The notes under the pieces: model-generated
Seen by the model: the letters and a program-made list of their open reading frames with translations, nothing else
The model's database searches: none
Told to the model about the DNA's origin: nothing
Shown: positions 52,045-61,790 of the stretch, one piece after another
Numbering within the stretch: position 1 is the stretch's first letter
Layout of the letters: each line of letters starts with the position of its first letter
From: JANXXV01 sp038230275
Lineage (GTDB): Bacteria > Acidobacteriota > Terriglobia > Bryobacterales > Bryobacteraceae
Assembly (NCBI GenBank): GCA_038230275.1
Contig: JBBRNO010000022.1
Coordinates: forward strand, 1-64,000
Reading direction: 5' to 3'
Length of the DNA stretch: 64,000 nt
Position numbers and translations under genes: made by a program

Positions 52045-53511
52045 ATGTACAAACTTCAACTCCTGCTCACTCTCTGCGCGCTCGCCTCGGCGCAGTCCCC
52101 CAGCGGCGGCCTCCGCGGAACGGTCTACGATGGTTCGCACGTCCCATTCCCAAACGTACAAGTCACAGCCACAAACACAACCTCACACCTCGCCACCACC
52201 ATTACCTCCGGCTACAACGGCCGCTACGAAGTTTGTTGTCTCGCCCCCGGAATCTATGAAGTCACCGTCTCCTCCATCGATGGCTTCCCTGCGGCAACAG
52301 CCGATGTGAAGACCGGCGAATTCGCCAATGCCGACCTCCAAATACACCGCCTGGAAATATCTCCGGAGTTCGCCAAGCCGCATCCCATTCGAATGGCGGA
52401 ACTCAAGACCCGCAAGTCCCCCGGTGTCTCCATCGCCGAAGTGTCGGACTACACATTCGGCAATTACACCGGTGAGTACACCAGCCCTCCCTCGGCCGAC
52501 CTCAATCCGCGCAAGGCCTTCATCATCACTTGGAAAGACTTCCCATACCGCTTCGTGTTTTCGCACGAAGGCAGTTATTGCCCATGGTTTGAACTGCCCT
52601 CCGGCGCCGGACTCTCCTATCAATTCTTCGAAGGTAACTCCGGCTGGGCCGAGTTGTTCAACAACTGGGGACGCAAGGAACGCAACAGCTTCATCGATGT
52701 CCTCGAATCCGGTCCAGACCGCGTCTGGGTGCGTTGGACCTACTTCGGCGTAAATATGAAGGAAGGGGAACCAGCCTATCGCGGCACCGAAGATTTCTGG
52801 GCCTACCCCAACGGCCTCGTACTCCGCCGCCAATCCTACCAGACCCTGCGTCCCAACGATCCCAACGGCTTCACGCGGGAACCGATAGAGATGATCGGTC
52901 TAAGTCCGGTAGGCAAGCTCTGGTCCGATATTTTGGCCAAAGAAAAGTCCACCGGCGAAAGTCACGCGCTGGCCGTCCTGGATACGTTCTCTGAAAATCG
53001 ATACGACGTTTTCTGGAAGCCGAAGCCCGCCGAAGTCTGGGCCGCAACCGCGCGTCGGACCGGCGCGCCGTGGAAACAGTTGGACGATGCCCGCGGCGTA
53101 GCCCTCATCATTCCCATGAAAGACGGCTCGCCTTTCTGCATCTTCGGCGACGCGTCCGGCTTCCGTCACGATTTCACCCGCCTCAAGGAACACAGCCACA
53201 AGGATACCGGCGGTGTAGGCTGGATCTCCAGTTCCTGGGACCACTGGCCCGTCGGCTGGCTCAACAGTCAAGCGCATCCGGTAGACCGCGAAACCCTGAA
53301 TCGCTATCCCAACCACTTCTCCCCAATGGGCATGGATTTCTTCGCGCTGCCCAACGAAGAATCCGAACGCGGCGACTTCTATTCGCTAATCGGCGTGGGC
53401 GGCGGCAATCTCGAAAGCATCCGCGAAGTCGGCCGCAAATGGCTCTCCCAGGGCCCGGCGCGCATCGTCCAGCCCAACTCTGCCGCTGCGCTACCGCCGG
53501 CTTTTCGGTAA
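52045..53511 (+). CDS. Secreted protein with N-terminal carboxypeptidase-regulatory domain
   Basis: ATG 52045 (488 aa, signal YKLQLLLTLCALASAQ); ATG 52033 is also in frame. Residues 20-100 form a CarboxypepD_reg sandwich (GLRGTVYDGSHVPFPNVQV, then YNGRYEVCCLAPGIYEVTV). The rest (110-488), rich in aromatic residues (WAYPNGLVLRRQSYQTLRP), is a domain that I do not recognise. It closes the plus-strand unit behind operator 4 and may bind or act on the substrate outside the cell. Confidence 0.65.
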   Translation: MYKLQLLLTLCALASAQSPSGGLRGTVYDGSHVPFPNVQVTATNTTSHLATTITSGYNGRYEVCCLAPGIYEVTVSSIDGFPAATADVKTGEFANADLQIHRLEISPEFAKPHPIRMAELKTRKSPGVSIAEVSDYTFGNYTGEYTSPPSADLNPRKAFIITWKDFPYRFVFSHEGSYCPWFELPSGAGLSYQFFEGNSGWAELFNNWGRKERNSFIDVLESGPDRVWVRWTYFGVNMKEGEPAYRGTEDFWAYPNGLVLRRQSYQTLRPNDPNGFTREPIEMIGLSPVGKLWSDILAKEKSTGESHALAVLDTFSENRYDVFWKPKPAEVWAATARRTGAPWKQLDDARGVALIIPMKDGSPFCIFGDASGFRHDFTRLKEHSHKDTGGVGWISSSWDHWPVGWLNSQAHPVDRETLNRYPNHFSPMGMDFFALPNEESERGDFYSLIGVGGGNLESIREVGRKWLSQGPARIVQPNSAAALPPAFR

Positions 53512-53690
53512 GCCAACCTCCCGCAGCGCAGGCTGCCCTGATTGCTGAATCTATTTGCCGCCGCGTTTTCACACAACCTGATGGAAGAGATGTCCATGGT
53601 CACCGTTGTGCTGAACGTCCTGCTCAGTCTGGCCTTTCTAGAAGTCGCCTGGCCCTCATCCCGCTATTCCTGCTTATCGCGGTGCTAACC

Positions 53691-54509
53691 ATGTCCGTCA
53701 TCCGCGGAAACTTGGATTGGATTACCGGGGCGCGATCTGCATCGTTCCTCACGGTCGTCGGAATCGGCGCGGGGTTCTGGTTTGCGCTGGCGCTTTCGCT
53801 GGATCGCGCTCCGGGCATCTCAAGATTTCTTTTCACTATCGTTTCTTTTCTCATCATCGGCGGTGTCGGCTGGATCATAAACGGATCGGCCCTTCGCCGG
53901 CCGCCGGCCGGCAATGCATATGCCGCAAAAATAATCCTCGCCGCCGCGGCCATTGGCCCGCTGATTATCGTGGGTGGGATTCTCTGGGGAATTGTGGTCG
54001 GCGGGCAGGAGAAACGGAAAGTTGCCGCCGAGATTAAGCTTGCCGACGAGCGTTTCACTTTTGAACAGCTTGGGGCCGACGCTCCGTTTGAATACCTGCT
54101 CCCGTATTTCAATTCCCAGGTCCCCTCAGTTCGCCAACAATCCCGCGACCGGATTGCGCACTCGCCAAACCTGGAGAACCGGATTGACGGATTGCTTCTG
54201 GGCTCCTACGGCGCCTACGCGGCCGACTATATCGCGAATGTATACGACGCACCGCCTGTTACTCTCAGCAAGACCTACGCGCAATGCCTTGACGCAGTCC
54301 TGGCCGACTGGAAGAGCACCCTGGAAGGAAATCTTCGCGGACCGTGGCAAAGAGATCTGGAAAATTACTTTCGCGGTGCGGAGAGGCTTCAGAAAGCAGG
54401 AGGCAACCTCCGGCCCCAGCTAACCGCATGGCACGCTTTTCTGTCCTCAGACCCGCGGCTCGCAAAGCATGCAAAGCAGGTCCAACTTATTCTCCAGTTC
54501 GCTCAGTAA
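53691..54509 (+). CDS. Hypothetical membrane protein
   Basis: From ATG 53691 the protein is 272 aa; the frame is open upstream to 53070 but that part is antisense-like. Three hydrophobic segments (about 15-35, 40-62, 75-97) are followed by a soluble helical half (DERFTFEQLGADAPFEYLL). The N-terminus is uncertain: a hydrophobic stretch MVTVVLNVLLSLAFL in another frame at about 53596-53640 may be the lost start after a frameshift. Function not recognised. Confidence 0.55.
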   Translation: MSVIRGNLDWITGARSASFLTVVGIGAGFWFALALSLDRAPGISRFLFTIVSFLIIGGVGWIINGSALRRPPAGNAYAAKIILAAAAIGPLIIVGGILWGIVVGGQEKRKVAAEIKLADERFTFEQLGADAPFEYLLPYFNSQVPSVRQQSRDRIAHSPNLENRIDGLLLGSYGAYAADYIANVYDAPPVTLSKTYAQCLDAVLADWKSTLEGNLRGPWQRDLENYFRGAERLQKAGGNLRPQLTAWHAFLSSDPRLAKHAKQVQLILQFAQ

Positions 54510-54533
54510 CGCGAAATGCGCATGACGCTAAAT

Positions 54534-57500
54534 CTAAAACAGCAGCTTCAGCCCAAACTGAATCGTCCGGGCATCCCGAGCGCTGGTAATTGTCCCAAAC
54601 GCTCCATTAATATTCTTCCCATTGGCGCCCGCCGAAAACGTTCCATTCGGAATCCCCAAGTTCACATGGTTCAAAAAGTTAAAAGCTTCCGCCCGGAACT
54701 GGAGATTTAAACGCTCCAAGAACTTCGTATTCTTGATCGCCGACAGATCCCAATTCTGCGTGCCCGGCCCGCGCACATCCGGCAGCACTCGCCCAATGGT
54801 CCCGTAAGTGTAGTCCGGCGGATTGACAAACTGGCCCGTATCGAACCACCGCGCCGCCGTCCCGCCGCCATTCAAACTAGCCGCAGTCCCAGTAGAATTC
54901 GGCCGCGTGGCCAGAAAGTTGTTAGCCCCCGTAATCAACACCGGCAGCCCGGTCTGCATAATCCCAATCGAATTTATCTGCCAGCCGCCAATGAACTTAC
55001 TCGTCAACCCGGCGCCCTTCCCAAACGGCAGCTCGTACAACAGGCTCACCACCATACGCCGCGAAACATCCGTCGGATCCACGGACCGTTCCAGCCTGCG
55101 ATTATATTTCCCGTCCTGATAACTGATCTGATTCACCTGCTCCACCGAACCGAAGTTCACCGGATTCGCCAAGCTATCGGAAATCACTTTGCCACCGGTA
55201 AACGAAACCAGCATCGTGAATCCCTTGGACATCCGCTTCTCCACGCTCAACAGCAGCAGGTGCGAATTGTAAGCGCCTAGCCGCGGATTGCGAATGGTAA
55301 TGCCACTGTAGTATGGGAACGGCTTCAGCGATTGCAGCCGTGTGATGGTAGCCGCACCCAACGCACCCGGCACCAGGCCCGCATACGGATTCGGCACCTG
55401 TTGGCGTAGTGCCGCGCCCAGCGCCAGAAACTGATTGTCCAATTGATTTAGATCGTAGCTGCCCGCCGTGAAGCCACTGCCAATGTTGCCTGAATACCCG
55501 GCGTCAATCAGCCAGTTTCCCCGCAACTGCTGCTGCAGCGACAGCGAAACTTGATTCGACTTCGGCATGTTTCCATCTTTCTCGTCAATCGCCGGGTTCT
55601 GCCCCAAAAACGGCTGCGCCCCCAGTCCCCGCCCCAGCGGCTGAATCGGTGCCGAAGGGAATCCAACGCGCAGATTGAACGCCGGCAGATTCGCGTTCGA
55701 TTGCACATAGCTGGTCGACGTCTGTGCATACCCTGCCGCGTTCCCGTAGTTCTCACGCCACATCTGCGATGGGTAAATCAAACCGTAACCGCCGCGCAGC
55801 ACCGTGTGCGAAGTGCCAAATAGATCCCACGCAAAACCAACGCGCGGTCCAAAGTTCAAGTAGTCCGCCTCGCGGAACGCCCGCGGCTGTCCGTTCAGGC
55901 CCGCGTAAATGGTGCATCCCGATAGCCCGTTCGGCAGCTTGCACCCGGTGTCAAAGTTCGTCGTCCCGTCGCGGTTTTCCACTGTTTGCGCCTGATAGTC
56001 GTACCGCAGTCCAAGGTTCAACGTAAACCGCCGGCTGATCTTCCAATCGTCCTGGAAAAATCCGCTGGCGCTATGCGTACGCTGCGATTCACCCAGATGC
56101 GTTGTGACGGTGGCGCTGCTAACCGCCCCCAGCAGAAACGACGCGTACGCCGACCCGGTTCCCGCCGGCGTATTCGGATTCCCCGTCAGCGCCGACCCAA
56201 AAGTATAACTGCCCGATGGCGCCGACCGTTGCAGATTGTTCCCCTGCAGCAACCGGTAATCAATCCCCATCTTGAAATTGTGCGCTCCGCGAATCATCGT
56301 CACCGAATCCAGAAACTGCCAGTTCACGCTGCCGCGAACGCCGGCGGTCCCGGTGTTGAAGCCCGGCAGTCCATTGCTGATAGCGGGAAAGGTGTCCGCC
56401 GGAACTATCGATGGCAGTCCCAACTTCTCCGGCCATCCGCCGCCGAAGCTGCGCACAATGAACGGAAAGTGTCCGCGCGTCACACCGAGCCGCGCCTCAT
56501 TCAACAGCGTTGGTGTAAACGTATGCGTATCGGATAGCACCACGTTCCAGTTCTTCAGGTTGTCGTCTCGCTTCGTAACCACATCGTTCGGATTGATGCC
56601 CGTCCCGTTGTCCGTCTGATGATTGAAGAACGAGTACCGCCCAAACATCGAATTGCGATCCGTAAACCGGTGATCGCCCTTCACCGTGAACTGCTGCATG
56701 TACCGCGCCTCTGCACTCAACCGCCCGTAATTGTTGGCGTTGGTGAATGCGTTGGTAGGCGTGCGGTTCGGCAGCGGATAAAAATCGTTGATCTTGGCAG
56801 CCACCGGATCAATACGGCTGGCGGGAATCACATTCCCCGGAAACAACTCGCGCGTGGCCTGCCCCGCGGCATTCGTCGTGGTCGTCGCCGGATCGTAGAT
56901 CGGCACCAGCTTACCGGCCGTGTCCAGCAAATCGGAAAAATTCCCGTTGCGCTGCAACGCTGTCGGATACGTCCCCACCTGCGCTTGCCCGCGCCGGTAG
57001 TAAAACCGTTCCCAATTCGCAAAGAAGAACGTCCTGTCTTTGATCACACGCCCGCCAACCGCCGCCCCAAACTGGTTATAACGAAACGGAGGCTTTGTAA
57101 CCGCGAACGTATTCCGCGCATCCAGCTTGTCGTTGCGGAAAAATTCGTAAGCACTGCCGTGAAAACCGTTCGACCCGGACTTGGTCACCATGTTGATCAC
57201 ACCCCCAGCCGTAAATCCGTACTCGGCCGGCAGCGCGCCGGATTGAACCTTGAACTCTTCCACCGCATCCACGCCAGGGTTGATCGCCACCTCGCCAATG
57301 TAGCTTTGAATATTGTTCGATCCATCCAGCAGTTGTCCGTTCATTGAATTCGGTCCGCCGTTAATGGAGATGGAAGAAAGCTGAATCCCCCGATCGGCGA
57401 ATCCCGAATTCGTCGGCCCGGCGTTCGATTTCACACTCGGCGTCAACAGCGTCAGCGCCAGCGCACTGCGGCCGTTCAGCGGCAACTCCACCACGTGCCT

Positions 57501-57908
57501 GTTGTCGATCACCTTGCCCACCGAAGAGGTGCCAGTGTCCACCAGCGGCGCTCCGCCCGTCACCTCGATAGACTCCGCCACCTGCCCAACTTCCAATCGC
57601 AGATCCACTTGTGCCCGTTGATCCACCTGCAACACCAGTCCGGAAAATACGGACTTACGGAACCCGGCCTTCTCGGCCGACACCGTATATTTGCCCACGT
57701 TCAAATTCGGCGCCGAGAAATATCCGTCGCTATTCGATTCGGTCACAAACGTCAAATTGGTGTCGGTATTCACCACGCGAATCGTAACGCCGGCAATCGC
57801 CGCCGCCGTCGAATCGGTAACCGATCCTAGAATCGTGCCGCGTCCCTGCTGCCCGTAAACACCCGCGCAAGTCACCAAAGAAATCAAAGCCAAACCCAAA
57901 ATTCTCAT
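54534..57908 (-). CDS. TonB-dependent receptor with carboxypeptidase-regulatory domain 2
   Basis: The protein is 1124 aa from ATG 57908, with signal MRILGLALISLVTCAGVYG, then GTILGSVTDSTAAAIAGVT, plug signature PLNGRSALALTLL and a barrel ending FGLKLLF. It does not carry the CTGTCGACAG operator, so it is separate from the GntR regulon. The gene upstream on the same strand is the uncharacterised exported protein. Confidence 0.93.
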   Translation of the reverse strand: MRILGLALISLVTCAGVYGQQGRGTILGSVTDSTAAAIAGVTIRVVNTDTNLTFVTESNSDGYFSAPNLNVGKYTVSAEKAGFRKSVFSGLVLQVDQRAQVDLRLEVGQVAESIEVTGGAPLVDTGTSSVGKVIDNRHVVELPLNGRSALALTLLTPSVKSNAGPTNSGFADRGIQLSSISINGGPNSMNGQLLDGSNNIQSYIGEVAINPGVDAVEEFKVQSGALPAEYGFTAGGVINMVTKSGSNGFHGSAYEFFRNDKLDARNTFAVTKPPFRYNQFGAAVGGRVIKDRTFFFANWERFYYRRGQAQVGTYPTALQRNGNFSDLLDTAGKLVPIYDPATTTTNAAGQATRELFPGNVIPASRIDPVAAKINDFYPLPNRTPTNAFTNANNYGRLSAEARYMQQFTVKGDHRFTDRNSMFGRYSFFNHQTDNGTGINPNDVVTKRDDNLKNWNVVLSDTHTFTPTLLNEARLGVTRGHFPFIVRSFGGGWPEKLGLPSIVPADTFPAISNGLPGFNTGTAGVRGSVNWQFLDSVTMIRGAHNFKMGIDYRLLQGNNLQRSAPSGSYTFGSALTGNPNTPAGTGSAYASFLLGAVSSATVTTHLGESQRTHSASGFFQDDWKISRRFTLNLGLRYDYQAQTVENRDGTTNFDTGCKLPNGLSGCTIYAGLNGQPRAFREADYLNFGPRVGFAWDLFGTSHTVLRGGYGLIYPSQMWRENYGNAAGYAQTSTSYVQSNANLPAFNLRVGFPSAPIQPLGRGLGAQPFLGQNPAIDEKDGNMPKSNQVSLSLQQQLRGNWLIDAGYSGNIGSGFTAGSYDLNQLDNQFLALGAALRQQVPNPYAGLVPGALGAATITRLQSLKPFPYYSGITIRNPRLGAYNSHLLLLSVEKRMSKGFTMLVSFTGGKVISDSLANPVNFGSVEQVNQISYQDGKYNRRLERSVDPTDVSRRMVVSLLYELPFGKGAGLTSKFIGGWQINSIGIMQTGLPVLITGANNFLATRPNSTGTAASLNGGGTAARWFDTGQFVNPPDYTYGTIGRVLPDVRGPGTQNWDLSAIKNTKFLERLNLQFRAEAFNFLNHVNLGIPNGTFSAGANGKNINGAFGTITSARDARTIQFGLKLLF

Positions 57909-57968
57909 ATCACTTCTCCTCATGGACGGTGGACACCCTTGTCCGCGCGCGACTCCCCGGTCGCGTTC

Positions 57969-59345
57969 CTACGTGTACATAAATTCAGCCGAAGCAACGC
58001 AAGCCACGCTCGATGCCAAACGCACCCAGTGCGCTGAAAATCCCAACGGGAAGATATGCCGCGCATACCCGTTCACCGCAACCTTCTCGTAAAGCTCCCA
58101 ACTGCCGTCACCCAGAAAATCGATCTCGATCCGCATCACCGCCGCGCGATCGGTCTTCAAGTGCACCATCTTGTTCACGAACCCAGTCATCAGAAACGGC
58201 TCGGACGCAACGCCCGCCGCCACCGCAGTCCTCCGCCAAGGTCCGCCCCACCCTTGCGGCTTTCCCCACTGCCACAGGTCATCCGTTTTCCCAAACCAAA
58301 TGCCCGATTGCGCCTGCCCCACCACCGCGTTATTGTCCGCGTTCGGAGTAGTCTCATTCCCACCCAACGCCAGCAATCCACGAAACGCCGTGTAATCCGG
58401 AATCACCCGCAGATGCTGGCAAATCGGCTTCACTCCCCAGATCGCCCCTTCAAACGCAATCGGCTGCAACTCATAAAACATCCCGTGGATATCAACCAGA
58501 TAGTGCTCAGTCTCCACTTCCCGGATGCGCATCCATTCCGTCTGCCAGGCATGGCTGAACGCGTGGCTGGCTTTCGGCAATCGATACCGCTGCCACTTGC
58601 CCTTAACCAGTGCTGAGAGCAGCACGCTCGATTCGTCCCACCCGGTAGCGAACATCACGCTGTCCATGTTTTCGCGTGCGGCCACGTCCATGTGCGGCTT
58701 ACGCGAAAGCGCCCGCCACTGTGCCCCGTCCCACTCAAACAATCCAGCCTGGTTATCCCCAAACTCGTAAAAGCCATTGTTCGTAACCACTACACGCCCT
58801 TGCGCCGTGTAGCCTCCCTTGAAATGCGGCCGCTGATTAATCGAAAACTGTTTCACCAGATCCACCACCAGCCGCGGCTTCAACGTAGCCACGTCCATCT
58901 CAAACAGCAACCCCTCCATCGTCAGCACGTAGACCTGGTTAGCCGGATCCGTCAGGTGCTTCATGGTGGAAGTCAGCCGGTGATTGGCAAACTCCGGAAT
59001 GAACTGGAACTCACCGCCCATACTGATGGCGTATGGCCCAATGAAACACTGGTTCGATTGTTTGTGGATAAAGCGATTCGCATGAGTGCCATCATGCACG
59101 TGTACACGCTCAGACTTCAGCTCTTCGTCAATCCGGTAAAGCCCCAGGCCCGTGCCAGTAGTCTTCGTATGACTGTTGTAAGTAACCGCCCACAGTGAAT
59201 CCGCCCAAGGCATCAACGCCCCAACGCCGCATTCAGACCGAATCGGCCCCGTGTCGGCCTTCAACCCAACGTTCGGCGGTTTATCAAAACCCAATGCAGC
59301 CGAAGCGCCCACCAACCCCGCCATCGCCATGCGCCGCGTTAACAT
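57969..59345 (-). CDS. Conserved Tat-exported propeller-like protein of unknown function
   Basis: The protein is 458 aa. Start MLTRRMAMAGLVGASAALGF is a Tat-like signal. Landmarks are SECGVGALMPWADSLWAVTY, HDGTHANRFIHKQSNQC and RVVVTNNGFYEFGDNQ. I recognise similar uncharacterised proteins in Acidobacteria, Planctomycetes and Bacteroidetes; repeats suggest a beta-propeller, with no catalytic motif proven. It precedes the TonB receptor 2 gene on the same strand. Confidence 0.6.
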   Translation of the reverse strand: MLTRRMAMAGLVGASAALGFDKPPNVGLKADTGPIRSECGVGALMPWADSLWAVTYNSHTKTTGTGLGLYRIDEELKSERVHVHDGTHANRFIHKQSNQCFIGPYAISMGGEFQFIPEFANHRLTSTMKHLTDPANQVYVLTMEGLLFEMDVATLKPRLVVDLVKQFSINQRPHFKGGYTAQGRVVVTNNGFYEFGDNQAGLFEWDGAQWRALSRKPHMDVAARENMDSVMFATGWDESSVLLSALVKGKWQRYRLPKASHAFSHAWQTEWMRIREVETEHYLVDIHGMFYELQPIAFEGAIWGVKPICQHLRVIPDYTAFRGLLALGGNETTPNADNNAVVGQAQSGIWFGKTDDLWQWGKPQGWGGPWRRTAVAAGVASEPFLMTGFVNKMVHLKTDRAAVMRIEIDFLGDGSWELYEKVAVNGYARHIFPLGFSAHWVRLASSVACVASAEFMYT

Positions 59346-59538
59346 ACGCCACCCGGTTCAAATTCAACGTGGATCAAACCATCACCTGTTTCTGACATGC
59401 TCCGCGAACGCCAGCGGCTGGACCACTGCCTCATGCAGACCTTTTCATATAAGTTGTCACACTCCCGAAAAAATGTAAAGTGAAAAATTTTAGATTCCTG
59501 ACGCGCACCATGACGCACAATAATGCCCCAGCCCCCGG

Positions 59539-59566
59539 TTGACTTGCGCGCACGGAACAGTATAAT
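59539..59566 (+). promoter_or_regulatory. Near-consensus promoter of the amidohydrolase gene
   Basis: -35 TTGACT (59539-59544), a 16-bp spacer and -10 TATAAT (59561-59566). The GTG start codon is 7 bases after the -10, exactly where transcription would start, so the mRNA is expected to be leaderless. No Shine-Dalgarno precedes the gene. Confidence 0.8.
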
Positions 59567-59572
59567 CGTCCA

Positions 59573-60802
59573 GTGCGAAGCACCGTTTTCCTCCTCGCGC
59601 TGGCGTGGTCACTGAATGCCCAACCTAAATACGACCTCCTGCTAAAGGGAGGCCACGTCATCGATCCGAAAAACGGCATCGATCGCACCATGGACGTAGC
59701 AATCTCCAATGGGAAAATCGCCCTCGTTGCCCCCAGCATCAATCGCCAGGATGCCACCAGGACCACCGACGTATCGGGCCTATACGTCACGCCAGGCCTC
59801 ATCGACATCCATGTGCACGTCTATCTATGGCGCGAGCCCGGCGGCGAAGCATCCCAAGCCGACGCATTCTCGTTCCGCAGCGGCGTCACCACCATGGTGG
59901 ACGCTGGCTCAACCGGCTGGCAAACGTTTCCCGATTTCAAGAACCGCATCATCGACCACGCAAAAACTCGCATTCTCGCCTTCCTGAACGTTACCGGCGC
60001 CGGGATGGGAACCGGCAAGGAAGACGACCCAGCCCAGATGAACGCCGAAGCCGCCGCGAATGCCGCCAAGGCGAACCCGGACGTGATCGTCGGCTTCAAG
60101 TCCGCCCATTACGCCGGGCCCGGTTGGGAATCGGTGGACGGCGCGGTCAAAGCCGGCGAGCTCACCGGCCTTCCCGTCATGGTGGATTTCGGCCGCATCA
60201 ACGCCAAACGCACTCTCAACGCGCTGTTCATGGACAAACTGCGCCCCGGCGATATCTACACCCACTGCTTCTCAGGACACCGCGAAGAGTTATTGGAGAG
60301 CGGCAAAATAAATCCAGCCATGGAGGCCGGCCGCAAGCGCGGCATCATTTTCGACATCGGCCACGGCGCCGGAAGCTTCTACTGGTACGTCGCCGTGCCC
60401 GCCTACGCTGAGCATTTTTATCCGGATTCCATTTCAACCGACCTCCACGCCGCCAGCATGAACGCCGGAATGAAGGATATGGACAATGTGATGTCGAAAA
60501 TGCTGAACCTCGGTTCGCCGCTCTCAGAGGTTATCCGCATGTCCACCTGGAACCCGGCCAAGGAAATCAAGCGGCCCCGGTTGGGTAACCTCGATGTGGG
60601 CGCCGATGCGGATGTGGCGGTTCTGCGAGTGGACCGCGGCGCCTTCGGATTCGTGGATTCAGCCGGAGCAAGAAACTCGGGCGACAAGCTGATCGTCTGT
60701 GAAATGACTTTGCGCTCGGGCAAGCTTGTCTGGGATTTGAACGGCCGTGCCAGCGAGAACTGGAAGACTTTCCCCTACCAGAAACAGACTTGGAAGCATT
60801 GA
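59573..60802 (+). CDS. Exported amidohydrolase/deacetylase-family metal-dependent hydrolase
   Basis: The protein is 409 aa from GTG 59573 (signal RSTVFLLALAWSLNA). PGLIDIHVHVY is the HxH metal site of amidohydrolases; GHREELLESGK, DIGHGAGSF and STDLH give the remaining His and Asp. It belongs to the EF_0837/AHA_3915-type deacetylases related to dihydroorotase. It may deacylate an amide outside the cytoplasm. It is transcribed alone from its own promoter. Confidence 0.88.
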   Translation: MRSTVFLLALAWSLNAQPKYDLLLKGGHVIDPKNGIDRTMDVAISNGKIALVAPSINRQDATRTTDVSGLYVTPGLIDIHVHVYLWREPGGEASQADAFSFRSGVTTMVDAGSTGWQTFPDFKNRIIDHAKTRILAFLNVTGAGMGTGKEDDPAQMNAEAAANAAKANPDVIVGFKSAHYAGPGWESVDGAVKAGELTGLPVMVDFGRINAKRTLNALFMDKLRPGDIYTHCFSGHREELLESGKINPAMEAGRKRGIIFDIGHGAGSFYWYVAVPAYAEHFYPDSISTDLHAASMNAGMKDMDNVMSKMLNLGSPLSEVIRMSTWNPAKEIKRPRLGNLDVGADADVAVLRVDRGAFGFVDSAGARNSGDKLIVCEMTLRSGKLVWDLNGRASENWKTFPYQKQTWKH

Positions 60803-60853
60803 AAAAGGCGCGCCGGACCAAATCCAGCGCTCCCCAAAAATCACATCGCAACT

Positions 60854-61790
60854 CTAGAACTGAAGCTTACCTCCCAGTTGGATATTCCGGTTCCCGCTAG
60901 CGCCAGTAATATTTCCAAACGATCCCGTATTGATCGTGGATGCCGGATTCCCAAAGTTCGTATGGTTAAACAGCGCGAACGTCTCAAACCGGAACTGGAA
61001 CTGTAGCCGCTCCTTAATCGGGAAGTTCTTAAACACTGAGAAATTCACCGTCTCCGCCCCCGGCCCATGCAGCAGGTTGCGCCCTGCATTGCCATACGCG
61101 TAATTGGTCGGCGCAATCGGATAAAGATCCGCCACCGTGAAAGTAGTCGGATCGATGCAAGCCACCAGATGGCCCCGCCCGCAATTGGAAGTAGCCGCGT
61201 GCACCAGATTCGGCCGGTACGTCCCGCTAGTGTACTGTCCGACACATAACTGGACACAAGAAACGGCTTGCTCACGCGCACGGCTCGGTCTCGAACTCGT
61301 TGCTGCAACAGTAGTTTCCGAGCCGCCACTGTAAAGGAGCGCTTTCCCGTAGTGTCCACCCAATTCGCGGACACGACCCCAGGTTCTCCGATACCGTAGC
61401 GTCGTCCCTCTTGTTCGCCGTCACTTCCGCCTGCACCGTCACCGTCTGCAAGATCGTGCCGATGGCCAGCTTGAAATCGGTTCGCACGGTCTGGTTGACA
61501 CTCACCGGCACGCCCGTTTTAGTAACCTTCTGAAATCCCGATTGTTCCACCGTCACGTCGTAAACACCAACGCGCACGAAATCGATCGAGAAGTACCCAG
61601 CTTCATTCGTGCTGGCAGTCTGCGTGGTCAAAGTCCCGGTCTCCACTGCAGTCACTTTTGCGTTTGGAATGGATTTGCCGCTCGAATCGCTAACAGTGCC
61701 CACCAACGATGTGGTGGTAGCCAGCTGCGCGCTGGCACTGACGCTGAGAAGCGCGAAAAGAGAAAAGGTTACGAAAAGCCGCTTGAGCAT
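60854..61790 (-). pseudogene. TonB-dependent receptor gene with its middle deleted
   Basis: From ATG 61790 an intact start (signal KRLFVTFSLFALLSVSASA, then LVGTVSDSSGKSIPNAKVT) runs to about 61380; after the relic at 61236-61373 the C-terminal end of a receptor (LLHGPGAETVNFSVFKNFPI, then FGNITGASGNRNIQLG) continues to 60854. Roughly 900 codons of plug and barrel are missing and the two parts are in different frames. The relic in between has inverted repeats. Confidence 0.85.
61236..61373. mobile_element. 138-bp inverted-repeat relic inside the TonB pseudogene
   Basis: Left end TGTCCG-N9-TGGACAC (61236-61257) and the reverse complement of the right end TGTCCG-N9-TGGACAC (61352-61373) match at 13 conserved positions with the same N9 gap. 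Ends begin TG and end CA. The interior holds no recognisable gene. It looks like a MITE or the remains of an insertion sequence left after deletion between two copies. No target-site duplication is visible. Confidence 0.6.

Noticed and set aside
53070..53690. Upstream extension of the 53691 gene
   Set aside because: It overlaps the end of the secreted protein gene and has no plausible protein sequence or ribosome-binding site.
57946..57965. CGCGAC/GTCGCG hairpin after the exported propeller gene
   Set aside because: The stem is only 6 bp and lacks a U-run; too weak to call as a terminator.
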